A program made the position numbers and the translations under genes. A DNA stretch of 64,000 bases. It comes from Taxillus chinensis. Taxonomy: Eukaryota > Streptophyta > Magnoliopsida > Santalales > Loranthaceae. Shown piece after piece: positions 51,587-64,000 of this stretch. Location of the stretch: the NCBI GenBank assembly GCA_023512835.1, contig CM042088.1:44966771-45030770 (forward strand), given 5' to 3'. The stretch's first letter is position 1. Each line of letters opens with the position of its first letter. The notes beneath the pieces are model-generated. The model searched no databases, was not told the origin of the DNA, and saw nothing but the letters and a program-made list of their open reading frames with translations.

Positions 51587-51588
51587 AG

Positions 51589-52055
51589 ATGGGTTCTTCA
51601 GGAAACATGAAGAGTTTCTACAGGCAGACGAAGAAGAACGCAGTCATCTCCAAACGGACACCCAAGGCAAAGGCTTCCCCAAAACCCACCACCACCACCA
51701 CCGTGTCCAACAAGCCTTCCGCTGCTAATCTCAGCTTCGATATCCCTCACAACGGTAACACAAATCCAAACCCTAAATCTCTCTCTGTCTCTTCGATTTG
51801 AATAGAGTCTAGGGTTTCGTGTCTGATGTGTATCAATTTCGATTTGATTGTGAATTTCGTGTAGGGTTAGAGAAGGAGGAAGAGGCGTTGAGGCAATTCG
51901 ACCTGAACACGGCGTTCGGACCCTGCATCGGCATGAGTCGACTCGCTCGCTGGGAACGCGCTCGCCGCCTGGGCCTGAGCCCCCCTCCGGAGGTTCACTC
52001 CCTCCTCCAACCCCCCAATGTTGCCTCCCAATGCCTCTTTGATGGCCGCGTTTAG
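51589..52055 (+). CDS. POLD4: DNA polymerase delta small subunit, POLD4/p12-like (118 aa, 2 exons)
   Basis: The fourth, smallest subunit of replicative DNA polymerase delta, acting in the nucleus. Exons 51589-51754 and 51865-52055 total 357 nt. The N-terminus is a Lys/Ser/Thr-rich region starting MGSSGNMKSFYRQTKK, fitting the basic PCNA-contact region of p12; a poly-Thr run follows. The conserved C-terminal core is visible: LRQFDLNTAFGPCIGMSRL, then RWERARRLGLSPPPEV at about residues 84-99. Length matches other plant POLD4 proteins. The ATG is chosen because upstream in-frame sequence is the GA repeat without an ATG. Confidence 0.92.
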
Positions 52056-52520
52056 AATTCAAACCCCGCAACCACTCCTTCGCTTCTGAAAACGAAACCA
52101 AAATGTTGTCGACTTCAAACTCCTTCCTGGCCGGTTGTTATTGTTCGTTCACGGTGTTATTGAATATCTCATGTATATTAATGTCGCTGTAACTGTTGCT
52201 CTCTGGGTGGGTGTGGTTGTTTTGTTTTCAAGTTTCAACCAGTTATTAGAAGTAGTAGTAGTAGTAGCAGCAGTGGGTCATGAATGGTGCTGCTGCGAGG
52301 ATTGAGTGAGCGAGTGAGTCCAGCTTCTAGCTGTGCCCTCTTCTTGTTTCTCTCTCCCTCTTTTAACGGTCTGAAATGAGATGTGGTTCTCTTGTTCTTG
52401 TTATGATGATTCTATTTGTATTCTTCGTTTTTTTTTTTTTTGGTATATTATAAATTAGCTAACAATGAACCAGGGTTTTTACTTTTTAGACACTAGAGAA
52501 GATTGTTTTCGTTTTATTTG

Positions 52521-52600
<80 letters not shown>

Positions 52601-53220
52601 GCTGAACGCCTAAAAACCATTTAGATTTGGAAACGCTAAAGCAAACCTTTTTGGTTTGGTTTGGGATAGCTAGGAAAATAAAATAAAATGAATCTGACGA
52701 ATATAGCTCCCCAACATTATTAAGTGTTGATAGAATGTGTTGGGTCCTGATCGTTTTATAGGCTTGCAGATCAAGTCATTGTATTCTATATTAACACATG
52801 ATGAGTTGGGATTGTTTCTGTGGTGGAGTGTTTGAGTGTTTGGAAGGCTAAAATTTCTCTAAAAGAGTGACGTTCTTTGCTTGAACTACAGTGTTAGTGT
52901 TAGGAAAGATCTTAACCAGTAATAATACTGACTGCACATTAGAGAAGCTTTAAATTTATTTTTTTCACATCATTTTGAATTGGTTGTCTACTATTTTTTA
53001 TATGCATTTGAAGTTATTGATGCGTGTTCTTGAGTTGATTTTTATTTTTCTGTTTTTTTATAAATTATTACTTATAGAAAAAATTATAATAATGCCCATA
53101 TTATTGCCATGCTAGGCTGTTGTAACCACCTACCACGATGGTAAGTTTTCCTAGATCAGGAACAAACAACCCATTGCAAAAAGAATAGCCACCAAAAGCA
53201 ACATAAATACAAGATCAACT
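52056..53220. other. Convergent intergenic region between POLD4 and the FBT7-like gene
   Basis: Holds both 3' untranslated regions, a short (AGT)n tract near 52250, a poly-T run near 52430 and a long (TTA)n microsatellite listed separately. No gene is supported. Confidence 0.5.
52522..52600. repeat. (TTA)n microsatellite, about 26 units
   Basis: 79 bases of uninterrupted TTA repeats, the longest pure microsatellite in the window. It lies past the POLD4 gene in non-coding DNA. Confidence 0.95.
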
Positions 53221-55917
53221 TTAACCCTTCGTTTTACTGGTATTCAGCGTTAAGCCATCAGGGATACACGATGACCAATATAGGGGAACAACTGTGCATG
53301 CCGCCTGTATTAGGAGGCCTTGTGGCAGCCCTGAGAAATCATTAACAGTTACTCCAACATATGAAGCCAGTGCAACACCAAGGTAGCCGCTCACTATGAA
53401 GGCCAGGGCCATTGCAGACATCAGAAACGCCATCACAGATCCCTCACACCCTGCTGGGCAGAGCTGTGCTATGAGTATGCTGAAGGGAAGGATCTTGAAG
53501 AAGAAAAGAACCTCTAGAAGTCCCGAGAATATCACGACATAGACCGAGTCTGGCATACCCATCTCCCGATAAAAACCCTTTGCGAACAAAACATCTGAGA
53601 GCATGAATACAGCCATTGAGACCTGGATGGCTGAGACTAGTTTTCTCGGGGACACACGCTTAAGGTAGCGATTATAAATAACACTCCATAGAAGCATTGC
53701 TGCCTGGCCGAAGACCTTTGAGATCCCTAATACCGATGAGTCAATCTTGAGGTGCTGCGTTTGGTAGAAGAACATTGTGCCTGTGAGGACTGGGATTATG
53801 GCATATGACGCGGCGAACCATGTTATTGAAGAAGCAATCTCAGGCTTTCGCAGGGCAACTAGGAGTTCTGAAAGCTGCTTTTTTACCCCACTAATGGACC
53901 GGCTCTGAGGAAGGTTAAGGGAACTTTCATGAATAGCAATCGTAATGAAGAACTGCACTGTGAGGAGAATGCTGTACATAAGGAAAATTGTCTGGGGGGA
54001 AACTTGGTCTATGGCGATGCCACCAAGCAGGTTTCCCAATATTCCTCCAACGGAAAAAGCCATCCAAACAAAAGATTGAAGTTCACCCGACGATGATTTT
54101 TTCAATTTCTTGGAAGTTGAAGTAGGCTCTTTTCCCGCCTCTGCAACAATGGCATCATTTGCAACCTCAACCATTGAAGCGCCAAGATTGCTAAGGAGGA
54201 GGTACATGGTCACTGTGAAAACTGAGCTGCTTGATCCAGAAAGAACTGAGACAGCTAGCCAAGACACTGCTTGTAAGAATGCTGCACCCGAGAAAAAAAG
54301 AGAAACAAATAAGAGAAACAGATAAACAAAACAGTTTCTTGATATTAGACAGTTTCTAATCTTATTTGCAACTACTAGCTCTTTTCATTCTTCCTTCTTT
54401 GAAACCTTTCCCAATATATTGCGATATCAAACAGTTTCTAATCTTATTTGCAACTCCACCAACAATCCTACTAGGTCTTTTCATTCTTCCTTCTTTGAAA
54501 CCTTTCCCAATTTATAGACCTGTCACTTCTCACATGATTCACACCAAAACATGATTTTCATCCACCGAATCAAATTTCAAAATGTGTCACTCAGTTCATC
54601 CCTGATGAACGCTTCAATATAGCAAAGACCTGACTCCAAGGAATTTATTGATAGTTGATTAATTATTTAGATCATGTTACAATAACCTTTTTTTCATACA
54701 TCCCTGTAAAAACAAAGAAAGCATCCAGTTAGAATGAAAACCCCGCCAAACAGCAAAACCACAGTACAGAAGACAAACCCAATGATTTGATAGATGTAGA
54801 TGTCATGATATGGATGTAGACCCAAAAGTTTTTAAAACATCAAAAGAAAACTAAATGAAACTTCAGAATCTTAGTTAAGAAAACTTTTCTTCAATCCATT
54901 AAAATTAAGTGGGCGTTTCCAACTCCCAGTTGAAGTAAGGCAAAAACATTAGATAATATCCAAAACAAGCAATGCATTATTGCATTCAACAGCAGTTCAT
55001 ATATGCATTGGATGTCTGGAAATGAAATTCTTAGCCTGAGTCCTAGCTGCTGAAGGAAAAACCCATATCAAATAACACTATCAAGTTTTCATAGCTGAAA
55101 CCATGAACAGTGAGATAATGCATAGCATTATTTATGTTATTTTACGAATAAATATAAGAAAGAGTAACTCCTCCATGGCCCTCAACAGCTAAGACTTGGT
55201 TTAGTTATAAGATTATACCACTATTTAATTCAAAAAAAATGCTGAATATTTATGCAATTCTATAATGTTTGAAATTTAGACACGCATACAAGTATAATTC
55301 GTTGTAGTTACATAGACAAATTTGAGTTGTTAAAGCAATCTAATGGGACATTCACTACTTTTGAGGTATTGATTGATATGATCTGGTTTCAATTGGTTCA
55401 GATCAAAGCTAAGGAGCGAGACCATTTACTATTTTAAAGAATCTAACGCCCATGGACACCTTCAACCAATAAACATACAATGACTGAATCTCAGTAAATC
55501 AGTTGACGAATATCCTGATGCCAAAGTACTAAAATCGCCACACGACAAACATAAGATGGTCCAACACAATCGAAGGGAATTGTATCCCAAATGAGAGGCG
55601 AATCAATCGGAAACTCAAATTCAATCAATCGAGAAAATACCCAGTTGAGGGAGAAGGAGGTTACCGCCGAGAGCGATGTACGGAAGGCGGTGCTGGCGGC
55701 GGATGTAGACGGCATCGGAGACAACGCCGTAGAGGGGTTTGGCGACCATGGGGAGATTGGCGGAGGAGAGGAGGAGCTGCAGGGTGGAAGGGTCGACCCT
55801 GAGGCCGTCCTTGAGGAAGAAACTCACCCCCATCCATGGAAAACACCTCAGTCCCTGCACCCAAAACCCCAACCCCAAAACCGCCTTCCTCCTCGTCGCT
55901 CCTCGGTTTTTCCCCAT
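53221..55917 (-). CDS. Folate-biopterin transporter family protein, FBT7-like (437 aa, 2 exons)
   Basis: A major-facilitator-type membrane carrier of the FBT (BT1) family; close in pattern to Arabidopsis FBT7 (At1g64890, recalled). Exon 1 is 55917-55665 and exon 2 54281-53221, total 1314 nt. About 12 hydrophobic segments span the protein. Signatures: VLGLGFWVQGLRCFPWMGVS, SANLPMVAKPLYGVVSDAVY, YLLLSNLGASMVEVANDAIV, FVWMAFSVGGILGNLLGGIA, GTMFFYQTQHLKID and AQLCPAGCEGSVMAFLMSAM. The true substrate of FBT7-type members is not established. The frame stays open upstream to an ATG at 56109, but MGKNRG at 55917 aligns with the usual family start. The adjacent minus-strand gene is uS5m, as in Arabidopsis. 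Confidence 0.93.
54341..54516. repeat. Tandem duplication in the FBT7-like intron, ~81 and ~95 bp units
   Basis: GATAT, then CAGTTTCTAATCTTATTTGC, then TTTTCATTCTTCCTTCTTTG and AAACCTTTCCCAAT occur in two successive copies. The second copy has a ~12-base insertion. High identity suggests a fairly recent event. Confidence 0.88.
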
Positions 55918-57754
55918 TGCGGTTATGCTGTCCCTGCTGTGTTCGACCACAATGACGGAGGATGAGCAGACACCCAGACACGCATGTCCCTTACTTCGCT
56001 TTTTGCACAGCTTCTGAATTGTATCGGTGCTTGTGGGTGGGCGTCGTGGCGTCGATCCACCCTCATTGTTGATCCAACACCTTGGTCCCCGGCCGAAATA
56101 GCCGACCAACGTGGAATCGGCAAGTTACGAAAACAAAAAATAAAAAAATAAAAAAATACAGTTCCTGGAATAGTGGCAGTTATATGTGTTTCGTTGATTT
56201 TGTATGACTGAGTATGGCATTGCACTCGGTAAATAATTTTTTAAAATGTGATTAAATATTAATTATATATGATTATAAAGTCCTCGTATGGCTGAGCCAC
56301 ACATGTGCGACAATGGATATTATAATAGAAAATAAGATTAGAAGCCTTTAGATTTTGTATTGTTCTCTAAAACTCCAGAACATAATCACTAGTAATCATA
56401 GTAATCATGAATCTGTATCCAAACCCGGTACACACTGCCTATGAATTTTAACTATAAATTTTAACAAATTATGAATTTTACACGTTTAACAAACTTTTAT
56501 GATCACAACATCAAGGAAAAAAAGTTATTCCTAATTTGGCCAATTTTGCATATGATCCTTACATGTCTACATGTTAGATTGCATTATTGCAATCATTTAT
56601 GTGCATTCAAGTGATGATAGATGACTGTATATATTAATTTGAAATGCAACTCCTTTCATGTCATATGTTTTTTTTTTCTTTTGACTAGCACAGCTGAATC
56701 TGATACCGTACTCCCTCCAATAGCATACCCAGACTTGCCGAATCTGCTATCGTAGTCCTTCCATTAGCAGAGTTGAACCTGCAACGTACTACATCACCCA
56801 TGCTGTTTGTGCAGGTAGCTTGATAAGCGACAGTGGTAACGAATACACAGAAGAGCGCGATTGGATGCAATCAATGACAAATTTAAGCTGTATCGTTGCT
56901 GCAGTATTTAATTACATCTATCTAATTCAATTACATAGCTTAAGTTGGCAGATTTCTGAGCTAATAATCCAAGCTCAAATTGTATTTTTGTAATGTCTGT
57001 TTCATTTGTGTAGGTCAGTGGGTTGAGGCCGAATGTTCTTAAGAAATGTGATTGATGTTATACACATCTAGATGCTGGTAACCGGCGCAACCTCACTTTA
57101 ATATTAATTTAAAAAAAAATAAAAGATAATATATAATTAATGAGATACTATCACTTAAAAAAACTAAATTTAAATTTAAATTTTAAAAATAATTAATAAC
57201 GAATTTTAAAAATAACAAATCCACCGCTTCTAAAAAGAAATTTCATATTCATATTATTATTAAATTAAAATAATTCACACAGGACCTACATCTTTTAAAA
57301 AAGATTCACAATTTTGTTTTGGACCAAACGCAATGTGTGGATGGGTGACCAAAATCTAGCATGCCTTTTCTTTTCCATTCAAAATTAAGGATTGATAATC
57401 TAGCTTGGCTAATAATGCATCTAAAGTAAATAAATAAATAAATGATCTACATTCTACAGTGCGGGAAAAGTTCCAAGTTTGCCAATCTGTGATGACACAT
57501 ATACATTCATCCATCATATGACCCAAAAACAGAGGCTTTCCCCGCATGTATGTGTCAATGGGAAACTTGAAAGGGTCTTCTCTTTAGCATCCATACTAGG
57601 CTATGGAATTCCATACTCCAGTACACGAGAAGAGCTTTAAAAAAAAACATGATTAACAATGGTAGCAAATATGCTATCCATATTTCAGTCAAAAAGGATC
57701 AAATCGCTTCAACTATTTTTTCATTTGTTTTTCCAAATAAAACAAACTACATAC
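55918..57754. other. Intergenic region between the FBT7-like and uS5m genes
   Basis: Upstream ~200 bases form the leader or promoter of the FBT7-like gene, with balanced base composition. The rest is AT-rich without a supported gene. The 56685-56870 minus frame has no recognisable content. Two similar A/G/C-rich words (CTCCCTCCAATAGCATA and GTCCTTCCATTAGCA, about 56711 and 56755) are a weak local duplication. Confidence 0.5.
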
Positions 57755-60700
57755 CTATCGTGGCAACAAGTAGGTGGGAACAACAGTCCGGCCAAACTTC
57801 TCTTGAACATCTTTTGGAGTCTCAATCTGAAAATTGTCACATGAAAAAAAAAAAAAAAGGAAATAATTCGAATCAAAACCTCTTTCATTTGGATGACAAC
57901 AGAGATACAAAAAATAAAAATAAAAATAAAAAAGAAGGAAAGGAAGCATTTCAACAAAATGTGAGATTCTCACCGCATTAAGGGCTTTAAAGACAGCTTT
58001 AACCGTGTTATGAGGATTCCTTGAGCCAATCACCTACGTGAAAACTCAAAATCATGTAAACAGGAACCCGGTTGTAACACCAATATTGTTAAGCTTTGCA
58101 GTCAATTACCTTAGACTTCACATTCACAATGCCAGCTAATCTCAAAATGGTATAGACATGTTTGCCTGCTGAAATACCCGATCTAGTTCGTGCAGGCCAG
58201 AGACATACCTGAGTAGTACAATCAGTAAAGCCTAAGGCAGAGTTGCAAAAAGAAACAAAGAAAGTGGGCTAAGGAAGAGGGGTGACTTATGCTTAATCAA
58301 ACTAAGATATAAGAGGAAAAACAAACACAGCTATAACCTTTGTTTTCTTGTATGTAGTTTGTATGGCATGTGCAATTGTATGATCCTCATATCGCTCTAC
58401 ATAGTGAAGATTCTGAAAGCATTTCTCGGTTGCCTGTTTTTCAAAATACATTAGCGCTAATTTCTCTAGAAAATATGGAAGATACGAATAATATTAAACC
58501 TCAACTATATTTAAAAAAAAAAAAACTGCCGAGAGATTATATGTCATCGTTACTTCAATTTTTTCCAGCAACACAGTAGGATTTTTGACTTCAACATTGG
58601 CACCAGAATTGCCATTCAGGCATAAATGGCAAACAGAACTCCTAACCAATCAAGGCAACTTACAGCACATGAAAGAAATTCAACTTGAAAGAGATGTTGA
58701 AGATTCAAGGTGGAAGATGATTAGTCTTCTAGTCCAAAAAATTGGATATTATTATTATTATCAGGAAAAAGTGGATATTATATAGAACAAAAGCAGAAAC
58801 TTACAAGTTATCACGCTACAACACGTGATTCTTCAAAATATTGATACTTCCGCACATTTCCAATATATTAATTAATATATATATTTTTAATAAATAAAAT
58901 ATAATTAAATTTATAATGAAATGCATAATTATTGGTTAAAAACATCATTAGAAAATAAATATTGTAGTCTTAAACAACTAGTGAGTGTCCAGTCTCAAAA
59001 AAATATTGTAGTTTCAAGTTGAAACAAACATATATATATATATATATACATTTAATTGATCTAAAAAATTCATACCAAAATCGGGGCACTCACACAGTCT
59101 CACACATTGATACTGTCTTAACATTTAACAAAAAATAATTATAAAATTATAAAATAAATAAGTAAAAAAACTCACTTATCACCAAACCAATTACACTCAT
59201 TTTGGCAGTGTCGGGAGAGCATCAAGAGAGTGTCAAACGCGTATCAGTGTCAGGAGTGTGTCCGACATTGATGCGCACCATTTTGGCGTATCCGTGCATC
59301 ATACATTAAAGAAATTTTAACTTGGAGAAAGGGTAGAGATACAAGGAGGAAAATGAGAAGTCTTCTTTTAGAGAGAGAGAGAGAGAGAGACCTTGCCCAG
59401 AACCATTAATCAATCCATACAAATCTATAAAATTTCTGAAACTTTCATTGAACCTGGAAAGATGGTACATACCAACTGAAAACCACTGTATTCCTCCAGC
59501 ACCCATATGACTAATCAGAAAACTATAATCGATAGTAGAGAATCACCCAACAAACTTTTGTAGTTAAATATACTTCCTCTCAGCTAACATACAACATATT
59601 TCTCAAATCAAAATAGAAATTTTAGTGTGACGATGAGGAAGTCCAGGAGAGACAACAGGCAGACCTTGGAAAATTTTAATTTTCATTCCATACTCAAACC
59701 AAAGTAGAATAATTTTCCAACCTTAAAATCGTCACTATTCATTTCAAGCTAATTGTAGTATGAGATTTTTATCATTTTGGTACCATATATATATAATTCT
59801 GTGCAGTTATGTAACAATAATCAAAAGCAATTTCAATTTCCAAGACAATAAGTGAAATACAGTTATTTTGACCAAAAAAAACAGAGGAAAAAACAGAAGT
59901 CAGAAACAGGAGCGCTGATCAACAATTTACATAGAATCTCAAAAATTTTACTGTCCCACATTGTAAGCATACGAGATTAAGGATAAAGGGAGACAAAACT
60001 TAACAAATATAGGGTTAAAATGTATTCTTTCGTGAAAGGTTGGATCTCTCAGCCTCAATAGCACCAACTGGAACACACTGATGGGTGCAAAGGAGAAACT
60101 TGTGCAGATTCTAGAAGTTTTTTTGGAAACACAATTGAAGTAAACTTACAAAAAGAATTCCAGTGTTGATCAAGATCCAATGAAACGAACTTTAGCTATT
60201 ATAATTAGTGGCTAATGCAAAGTAGGAACATATGCAAATGTTATTTATTTTTTATATTTGAGGGAATATATGCACAGGTTGTTATTTATGTACATATTTA
60301 TGTATTAGCAAGAAAATAATAAGTGCACATGGACTATAAATGAGAATGTTATGTAACCGTAACAGAGGCAACAGGAAACAATCTCAATGAAAGCCTCTCT
60401 AGATGTAGGGTTAAGGTAGGGTGAATCACTTTGTCCACAGAAACATTAAGCTTTGCAAGATCCTGTGAATTAGATATAGTTAGTGCAATTATACAACACA
60501 CAACATAATGCATGCATGTTTCCACAAGTGATCCATCATGAGTGTCTTTGCTTAGGATGTGCAAGTATGATTTTTTTACCCTATCAAATATGGTTTATCT
60601 AAAAAGTAACAAGCATATACGTGAGTCACATGGCATATACAAACGCTATGACAAAAACAACATAGAAACGTTTTGTCAAAATAACTAAATAAACTATAAG

Positions 60701-62395
60701 TACCTCCTTGAATGCTATATCAGCTGCTGGCCCTTTTCCTTTAGCATAACCAATTACACCATTATAGTTGCCACAAACTACGAGTGCAGTCTGCTTCATC
60801 TGTCGCCCACCCTAGAACAAAAGAGAAACTAATGGCGGTGATTAAAAGGGCAACTAAATTTAAGGAAGTATCGGAAGAACCAAATAATACCTTTGTAACT
60901 TTAGTGGTGCGATTCAGATTAATTAGTTTCACATCAAAACCCTGCCATCGTTATTTGGCAAAAACATTAGGGAAATGTATATATTGAAAAGAAAAAATCA
61001 GAAGGAGACACAAAACAATTAGCATGAGCGTTTGAGATTCAGAAACTGTACCGAATAAGACTTAGGCATACAATTGCTAATTGTTAAGAAATAGAATTAG
61101 TACAAGATCAAACACAATTTCATTATTGTGCTTCCAGCCATCTAAAGGGAGATTTCATCCCACTAGAGTAACTTAAGTCACTCGCCTTCTCCCTCAAATC
61201 ATCTTCTCATGACCAACAGTTATGTAGGGAAGTATCCAGTGAGAAAGGGCAGATGAATCAAATCCCATAACAAGATAGTGCTTCCGAAATTTTCCCCCAC
61301 ATACATACAGTGCTTGTTTCAGACCCTACCATATCAACTCGTTTAACCTCCGCACAAACAGGCCTACTTTTGTATGGTTATGCTATAAATCCTGGACCCA
61401 TATTGTAGATCCCATTTACCCTCTAATACTCTTTATTAGATTGGCCTAGCGCAAAAATAAGCATTCAAGGGCAAAGAATAGGTTCAAGACAAGAGGCTCA
61501 TATCTACATACTTAACAAATTAACCAATATGAACCAGATGATAAGGCAAAGTGATTAAAAATCACCACATTTTCTCAACTGACATATACTTCCCTATTTG
61601 GTAAAGCAGGCATAACAGTAAGATATATATTTTATTAGTTTATGATATATATAAAATGAAGTGTGTTTGCTCAACTAATATATATTATGTACTTCTCCAT
61701 ATGGTATAAATATTCTTTTATAGATGAGAAGCATCTAGCACTAAAATATAGGAAACAAACTTCAAAAAAACAAACACTAGCAGGTTGGAGATAAAACATA
61801 CTTTCCTGTATAGTGGTCTCCGTTTCTTTTCTGTATAAGAGTTTCTCTCTTCAGCAAGATCTCTTATCTCCTCCTCTAGAGCCAATCCTCTCCTTCCAAA
61901 AGTATGTTCCAAAACTGCTAGCTTCTCTTCTAGTTTTTTGTCAATCGCATCAAGTTTGGTTAACAACTCATTATCTTTCTCTTTTATATCATCAAATTCC
62001 TCATCATCAGAATCGTCTAGTGCAGCCCTTCCCTTTTGTTTCTCTGCACCGCCTTCCAGTCCAGACTCATCATAACCTCCAAATAGGCTTTTGACAGTTC
62101 CATAATTGGCAGGGTTGTTAGGATCATACATTTCCTTCCGCTCCACCAACTTTATGGCTCTGTTCAGCTTTAATTGGAGAATAAACTTATCCTTTCCAGT
62201 GGCAACTCTTAGGCGGTTAATCAATTCTCCCATCACCCTGTATTCTGGACCGAATGGGAGATGTTTTTCCTTGAACTTGTCAATTCTATTCATCCATTTG
62301 AAAGATTCATCAAGCGTTTCTGTTGTCAGCAAACAAGGAAAAATAGTACCATTCATGAGGAGAGAAAAATCCAATAAAACACAACAGATTCAATT

Positions 62396-62450
<55 letters not shown>

Positions 62451-63548
62451 AAAAAAACGATGCAACCAAACATTAATACATAACATTAATATAGCGGGAG
62501 CATTCCACCTTTTGGGTCAAAAACATTCTCAAGAAAACCATAACATTAATACATTTTCTTATAGATATTTTCAAAAGAATTAGCAATCAAAGCAGCATTC
62601 ATTCAATAAAAAACCACACAACCAACACATTTTGATTTGTGATGCAATGCCGTCGGTCACTAGAGAATGCAGAAACGAGTATAAATATACTTTGTCTTTA
62701 AAATAGAAATCCATGAAAACATTAGGGTCACTCATTAATATCCTCAAATCACCCCGGCATTTGGGGCGAAAACATTTTTCTCAGGACGAGAGAACATACC
62801 TTAATAAAAATGATCCAAGGTAAGTAAAATATAGTGAAAATGGGCCAAAATATAATACATTTGCCTCAGATCCCAGCTTCATGGAACCCAGCAAAAAACG
62901 ACAGGTGAATTGTAACAAATTTACCTTAATTTCAAAATTTTAGATCATACAAAATCTTACCTCCCACCATCACACATTAGTAGAGATCAAGACGGTCACT
63001 GTTGAGAAAACCGATAGGAGTCGTTAAGCATACAAACCTGATTTAACAAATTTATTGATCATCTCTTCGTGGCGCTTACACTTCTCCTCAAAGAGCTCGA
63101 CCCGCTTCTTCTTGGCCGCCGTGGAGGACCACTCTTCGTGGTCGCTCTCGGAGTCTGTGGGCTCCTCGACCCTGTACAGATGTTTGATATCCCAGGGCGT
63201 CTCCTTCCCGAGCTTTTCTATGAGCGGACCAACGCCCATGTAGTCCTCCTCCTCCTCGGCGTCGATGTCGGCGGTGTCAAGGCCGGCCTTCAATCGCTCC
63301 TCCCGTTCATTCTGCCGTTCCTTCTCCACCTGGATCAAAAGTTCCTTGGGCGACAAAAAGAAGGTAGAGAGATGCCTGCGCAACGCAGGGGACGATAAAT
63401 GCGGGTTTGTCGGAGGTGAGACGTGCGAGGAGGTTGAGATTGTACGAGGAAAGACAAGAGGAGAGGCGTTGACGGCGGCTTTTTTCCTGAGGATGTGGGC
63501 GCGGACGAGGCGGAACCAGGAAGACGGTTGCCGTCCGGCGAGAGACAT
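57755..63548 (-). CDS. Mitochondrial small-subunit ribosomal protein uS5 (504 aa, 8 exons)
   Basis: Plant uS5m (Arabidopsis At1g64880 type, recalled), a core protein of the mitochondrial small ribosomal subunit. Exons 5' to 3': 63548-63038, 62319-61802, 60941-60891, 60811-60704, 58433-58338, 58208-58110, 58033-57974, 57826-57755; sum 1515 nt, all GT-AG. The first ~60 residues are Arg/Ser-rich and lack acidic residues, like a presequence. A long plant-type extension (to ~343) has acidic (ALDDSDDEEFDDI) and coiled-coil stretches. The S5 N-domain lies in exons 2-4 (FDVKLINLNRTTKVTKGGRQ; TALVVCGNYNGVIGYAKGKG) and the C-domain in exons 5-8 (GISAGKHVYTILRLAGI; KVIGSRNPHNTVKAVFKALN), ending PKDVQEKFGRTVV. 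Possible rescued frame at 60349-60475 is treated as intron. Confidence 0.94.
62396..62446. repeat. Compound (AT)n(AG)n microsatellite in uS5m intron 1
   Basis: An AT tract of about 24 bases followed by an AG tract of about 28 bases, the same arrangement as at 11449-11525. Confidence 0.9.
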
Positions 63549-64000
63549 GTTCGCCGATTGTTTTTAAGGCTGTCTTTGTCTTGTTTCAGCCTGCGAAGAA
63601 TGAAAGGGAAATGGAACGGCGGAGGGAATGAGGGTTCTGATTACAAAAGGATGATTAGGGTTTTGGGAAATGGGAACCCACCTTCAGTAGCGGGTCGGAT
63701 CCTGGTAGGCTGTAAACAGTAAAAATAAATCACTACTGAGTCTGAAATCGAGTTATGAGTTCATGTTTTCGAGTTGAGTCGAATCAAATCTTTGACTTTT
63801 CGTAAAAATTAGCAGTGATAAAGGGGAAATGGAATGAACTCATTCCTGTGTTTTCGTAAAAATAGAGCCAATGAGAGATAATCTCTTATTACCTTAGATA
63901 AATAGTTAAGATAATAGTCTAAATCATTCCATAATCAATTTTATAACGTTACCCTTATCCATCCATACGATGGGGGAGTAAATCAATGACGATGCTAAAT
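63549..64000. promoter_or_regulatory. Promoter side of uS5m and window edge
   Basis: Contains the leader and promoter of the minus-strand uS5m gene. A short balanced-composition stretch (63549-63720) gives way to AT-richer sequence. No further gene is visible before the end of the window. Confidence 0.45.

Noticed and set aside
55591..55965. 124-residue plus-strand frame and neighbouring frames
   Set aside because: They are antisense to exon 1 of the FBT7-like gene and have no domain content.

Overview
The window is nuclear DNA of a flowering plant. Every protein-coding gene but one is split by GT-AG introns, the intergenic and intronic DNA is strongly AT-rich with long (AT)n and (GA)n tracts, and the gene set is plant-specific in places (a tocopherol methyltransferase with a plastid leader, a CYP89-type P450, plant-type dual-start alanyl-tRNA synthetase). 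First exons and the intronless P450 are GC-rich while downstream exons are AT-rich; that gradient is typical of monocots, magnoliids and some other early-diverging angiosperms, but the species cannot be named from this window. There is no bacterial, viral or organellar gene cluster, no CRISPR array and no rRNA or tRNA gene that I can see.

Layout, left to right. Plus strand: VTE4 gamma-tocopherol methyltransferase (1236-3642, 6 exons); a plastid-type RimM protein fused to a degenerate UDP-sugar pyrophosphorylase-like domain (5247-10186, 10 exons); an unrecognised 328-residue membrane-segment plus coiled-coil protein (13039-15219, 3 coding exons). Then a transposon-rich gap holds a broken F-box/LysM pseudogene fragment (about 16167-16560, plus) and a decayed LINE reverse transcriptase (about 16600-17740, minus). 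Plus strand again: alanyl-tRNA synthetase (18540-31286, 23 exons) and an intronless CYP89A-like P450 (32327-34027). Minus strand: TFIIH subunit TFB4 (41972 down to 35248, 11 exons). Plus: an unrecognised 113-residue protein (42790-44326), COQ4 (46637-49610) and POLD4 (51589-52055). Minus: an FBT7-like folate-biopterin transporter (55917 down to 53221) and mitochondrial ribosomal protein uS5 (63548 down to 57755, 8 exons).

The genes do not form an operon or pathway cluster; they are mostly independent housekeeping genes. What links several of them is ancestry: VTE4, CYP89A, FBT7-like and uS5m occur in the same order as Arabidopsis At1g64970, the At1g64900-64950 CYP89A cluster, At1g64890 and At1g64880 (locus numbers from memory), so this looks like a retained ancestral block with other genes interleaved.

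Exon boundaries were worked out by hand by requiring splice-site dinucleotides and an unbroken reading frame; in all multi-exon genes the exon lengths sum to a multiple of three. The most unusual points are three GC-AG introns in the alanyl-tRNA synthetase gene, the RimM fusion to a pyrophosphorylase domain that lacks its catalytic loop, a hexanucleotide expansion inside the P450, a G-rich 27-bp minisatellite with G-quadruplex potential in an intron, and several datable retrotransposon insertions. I did not find a convincing previously undescribed biological system; the two unrecognised proteins are the best places to look.
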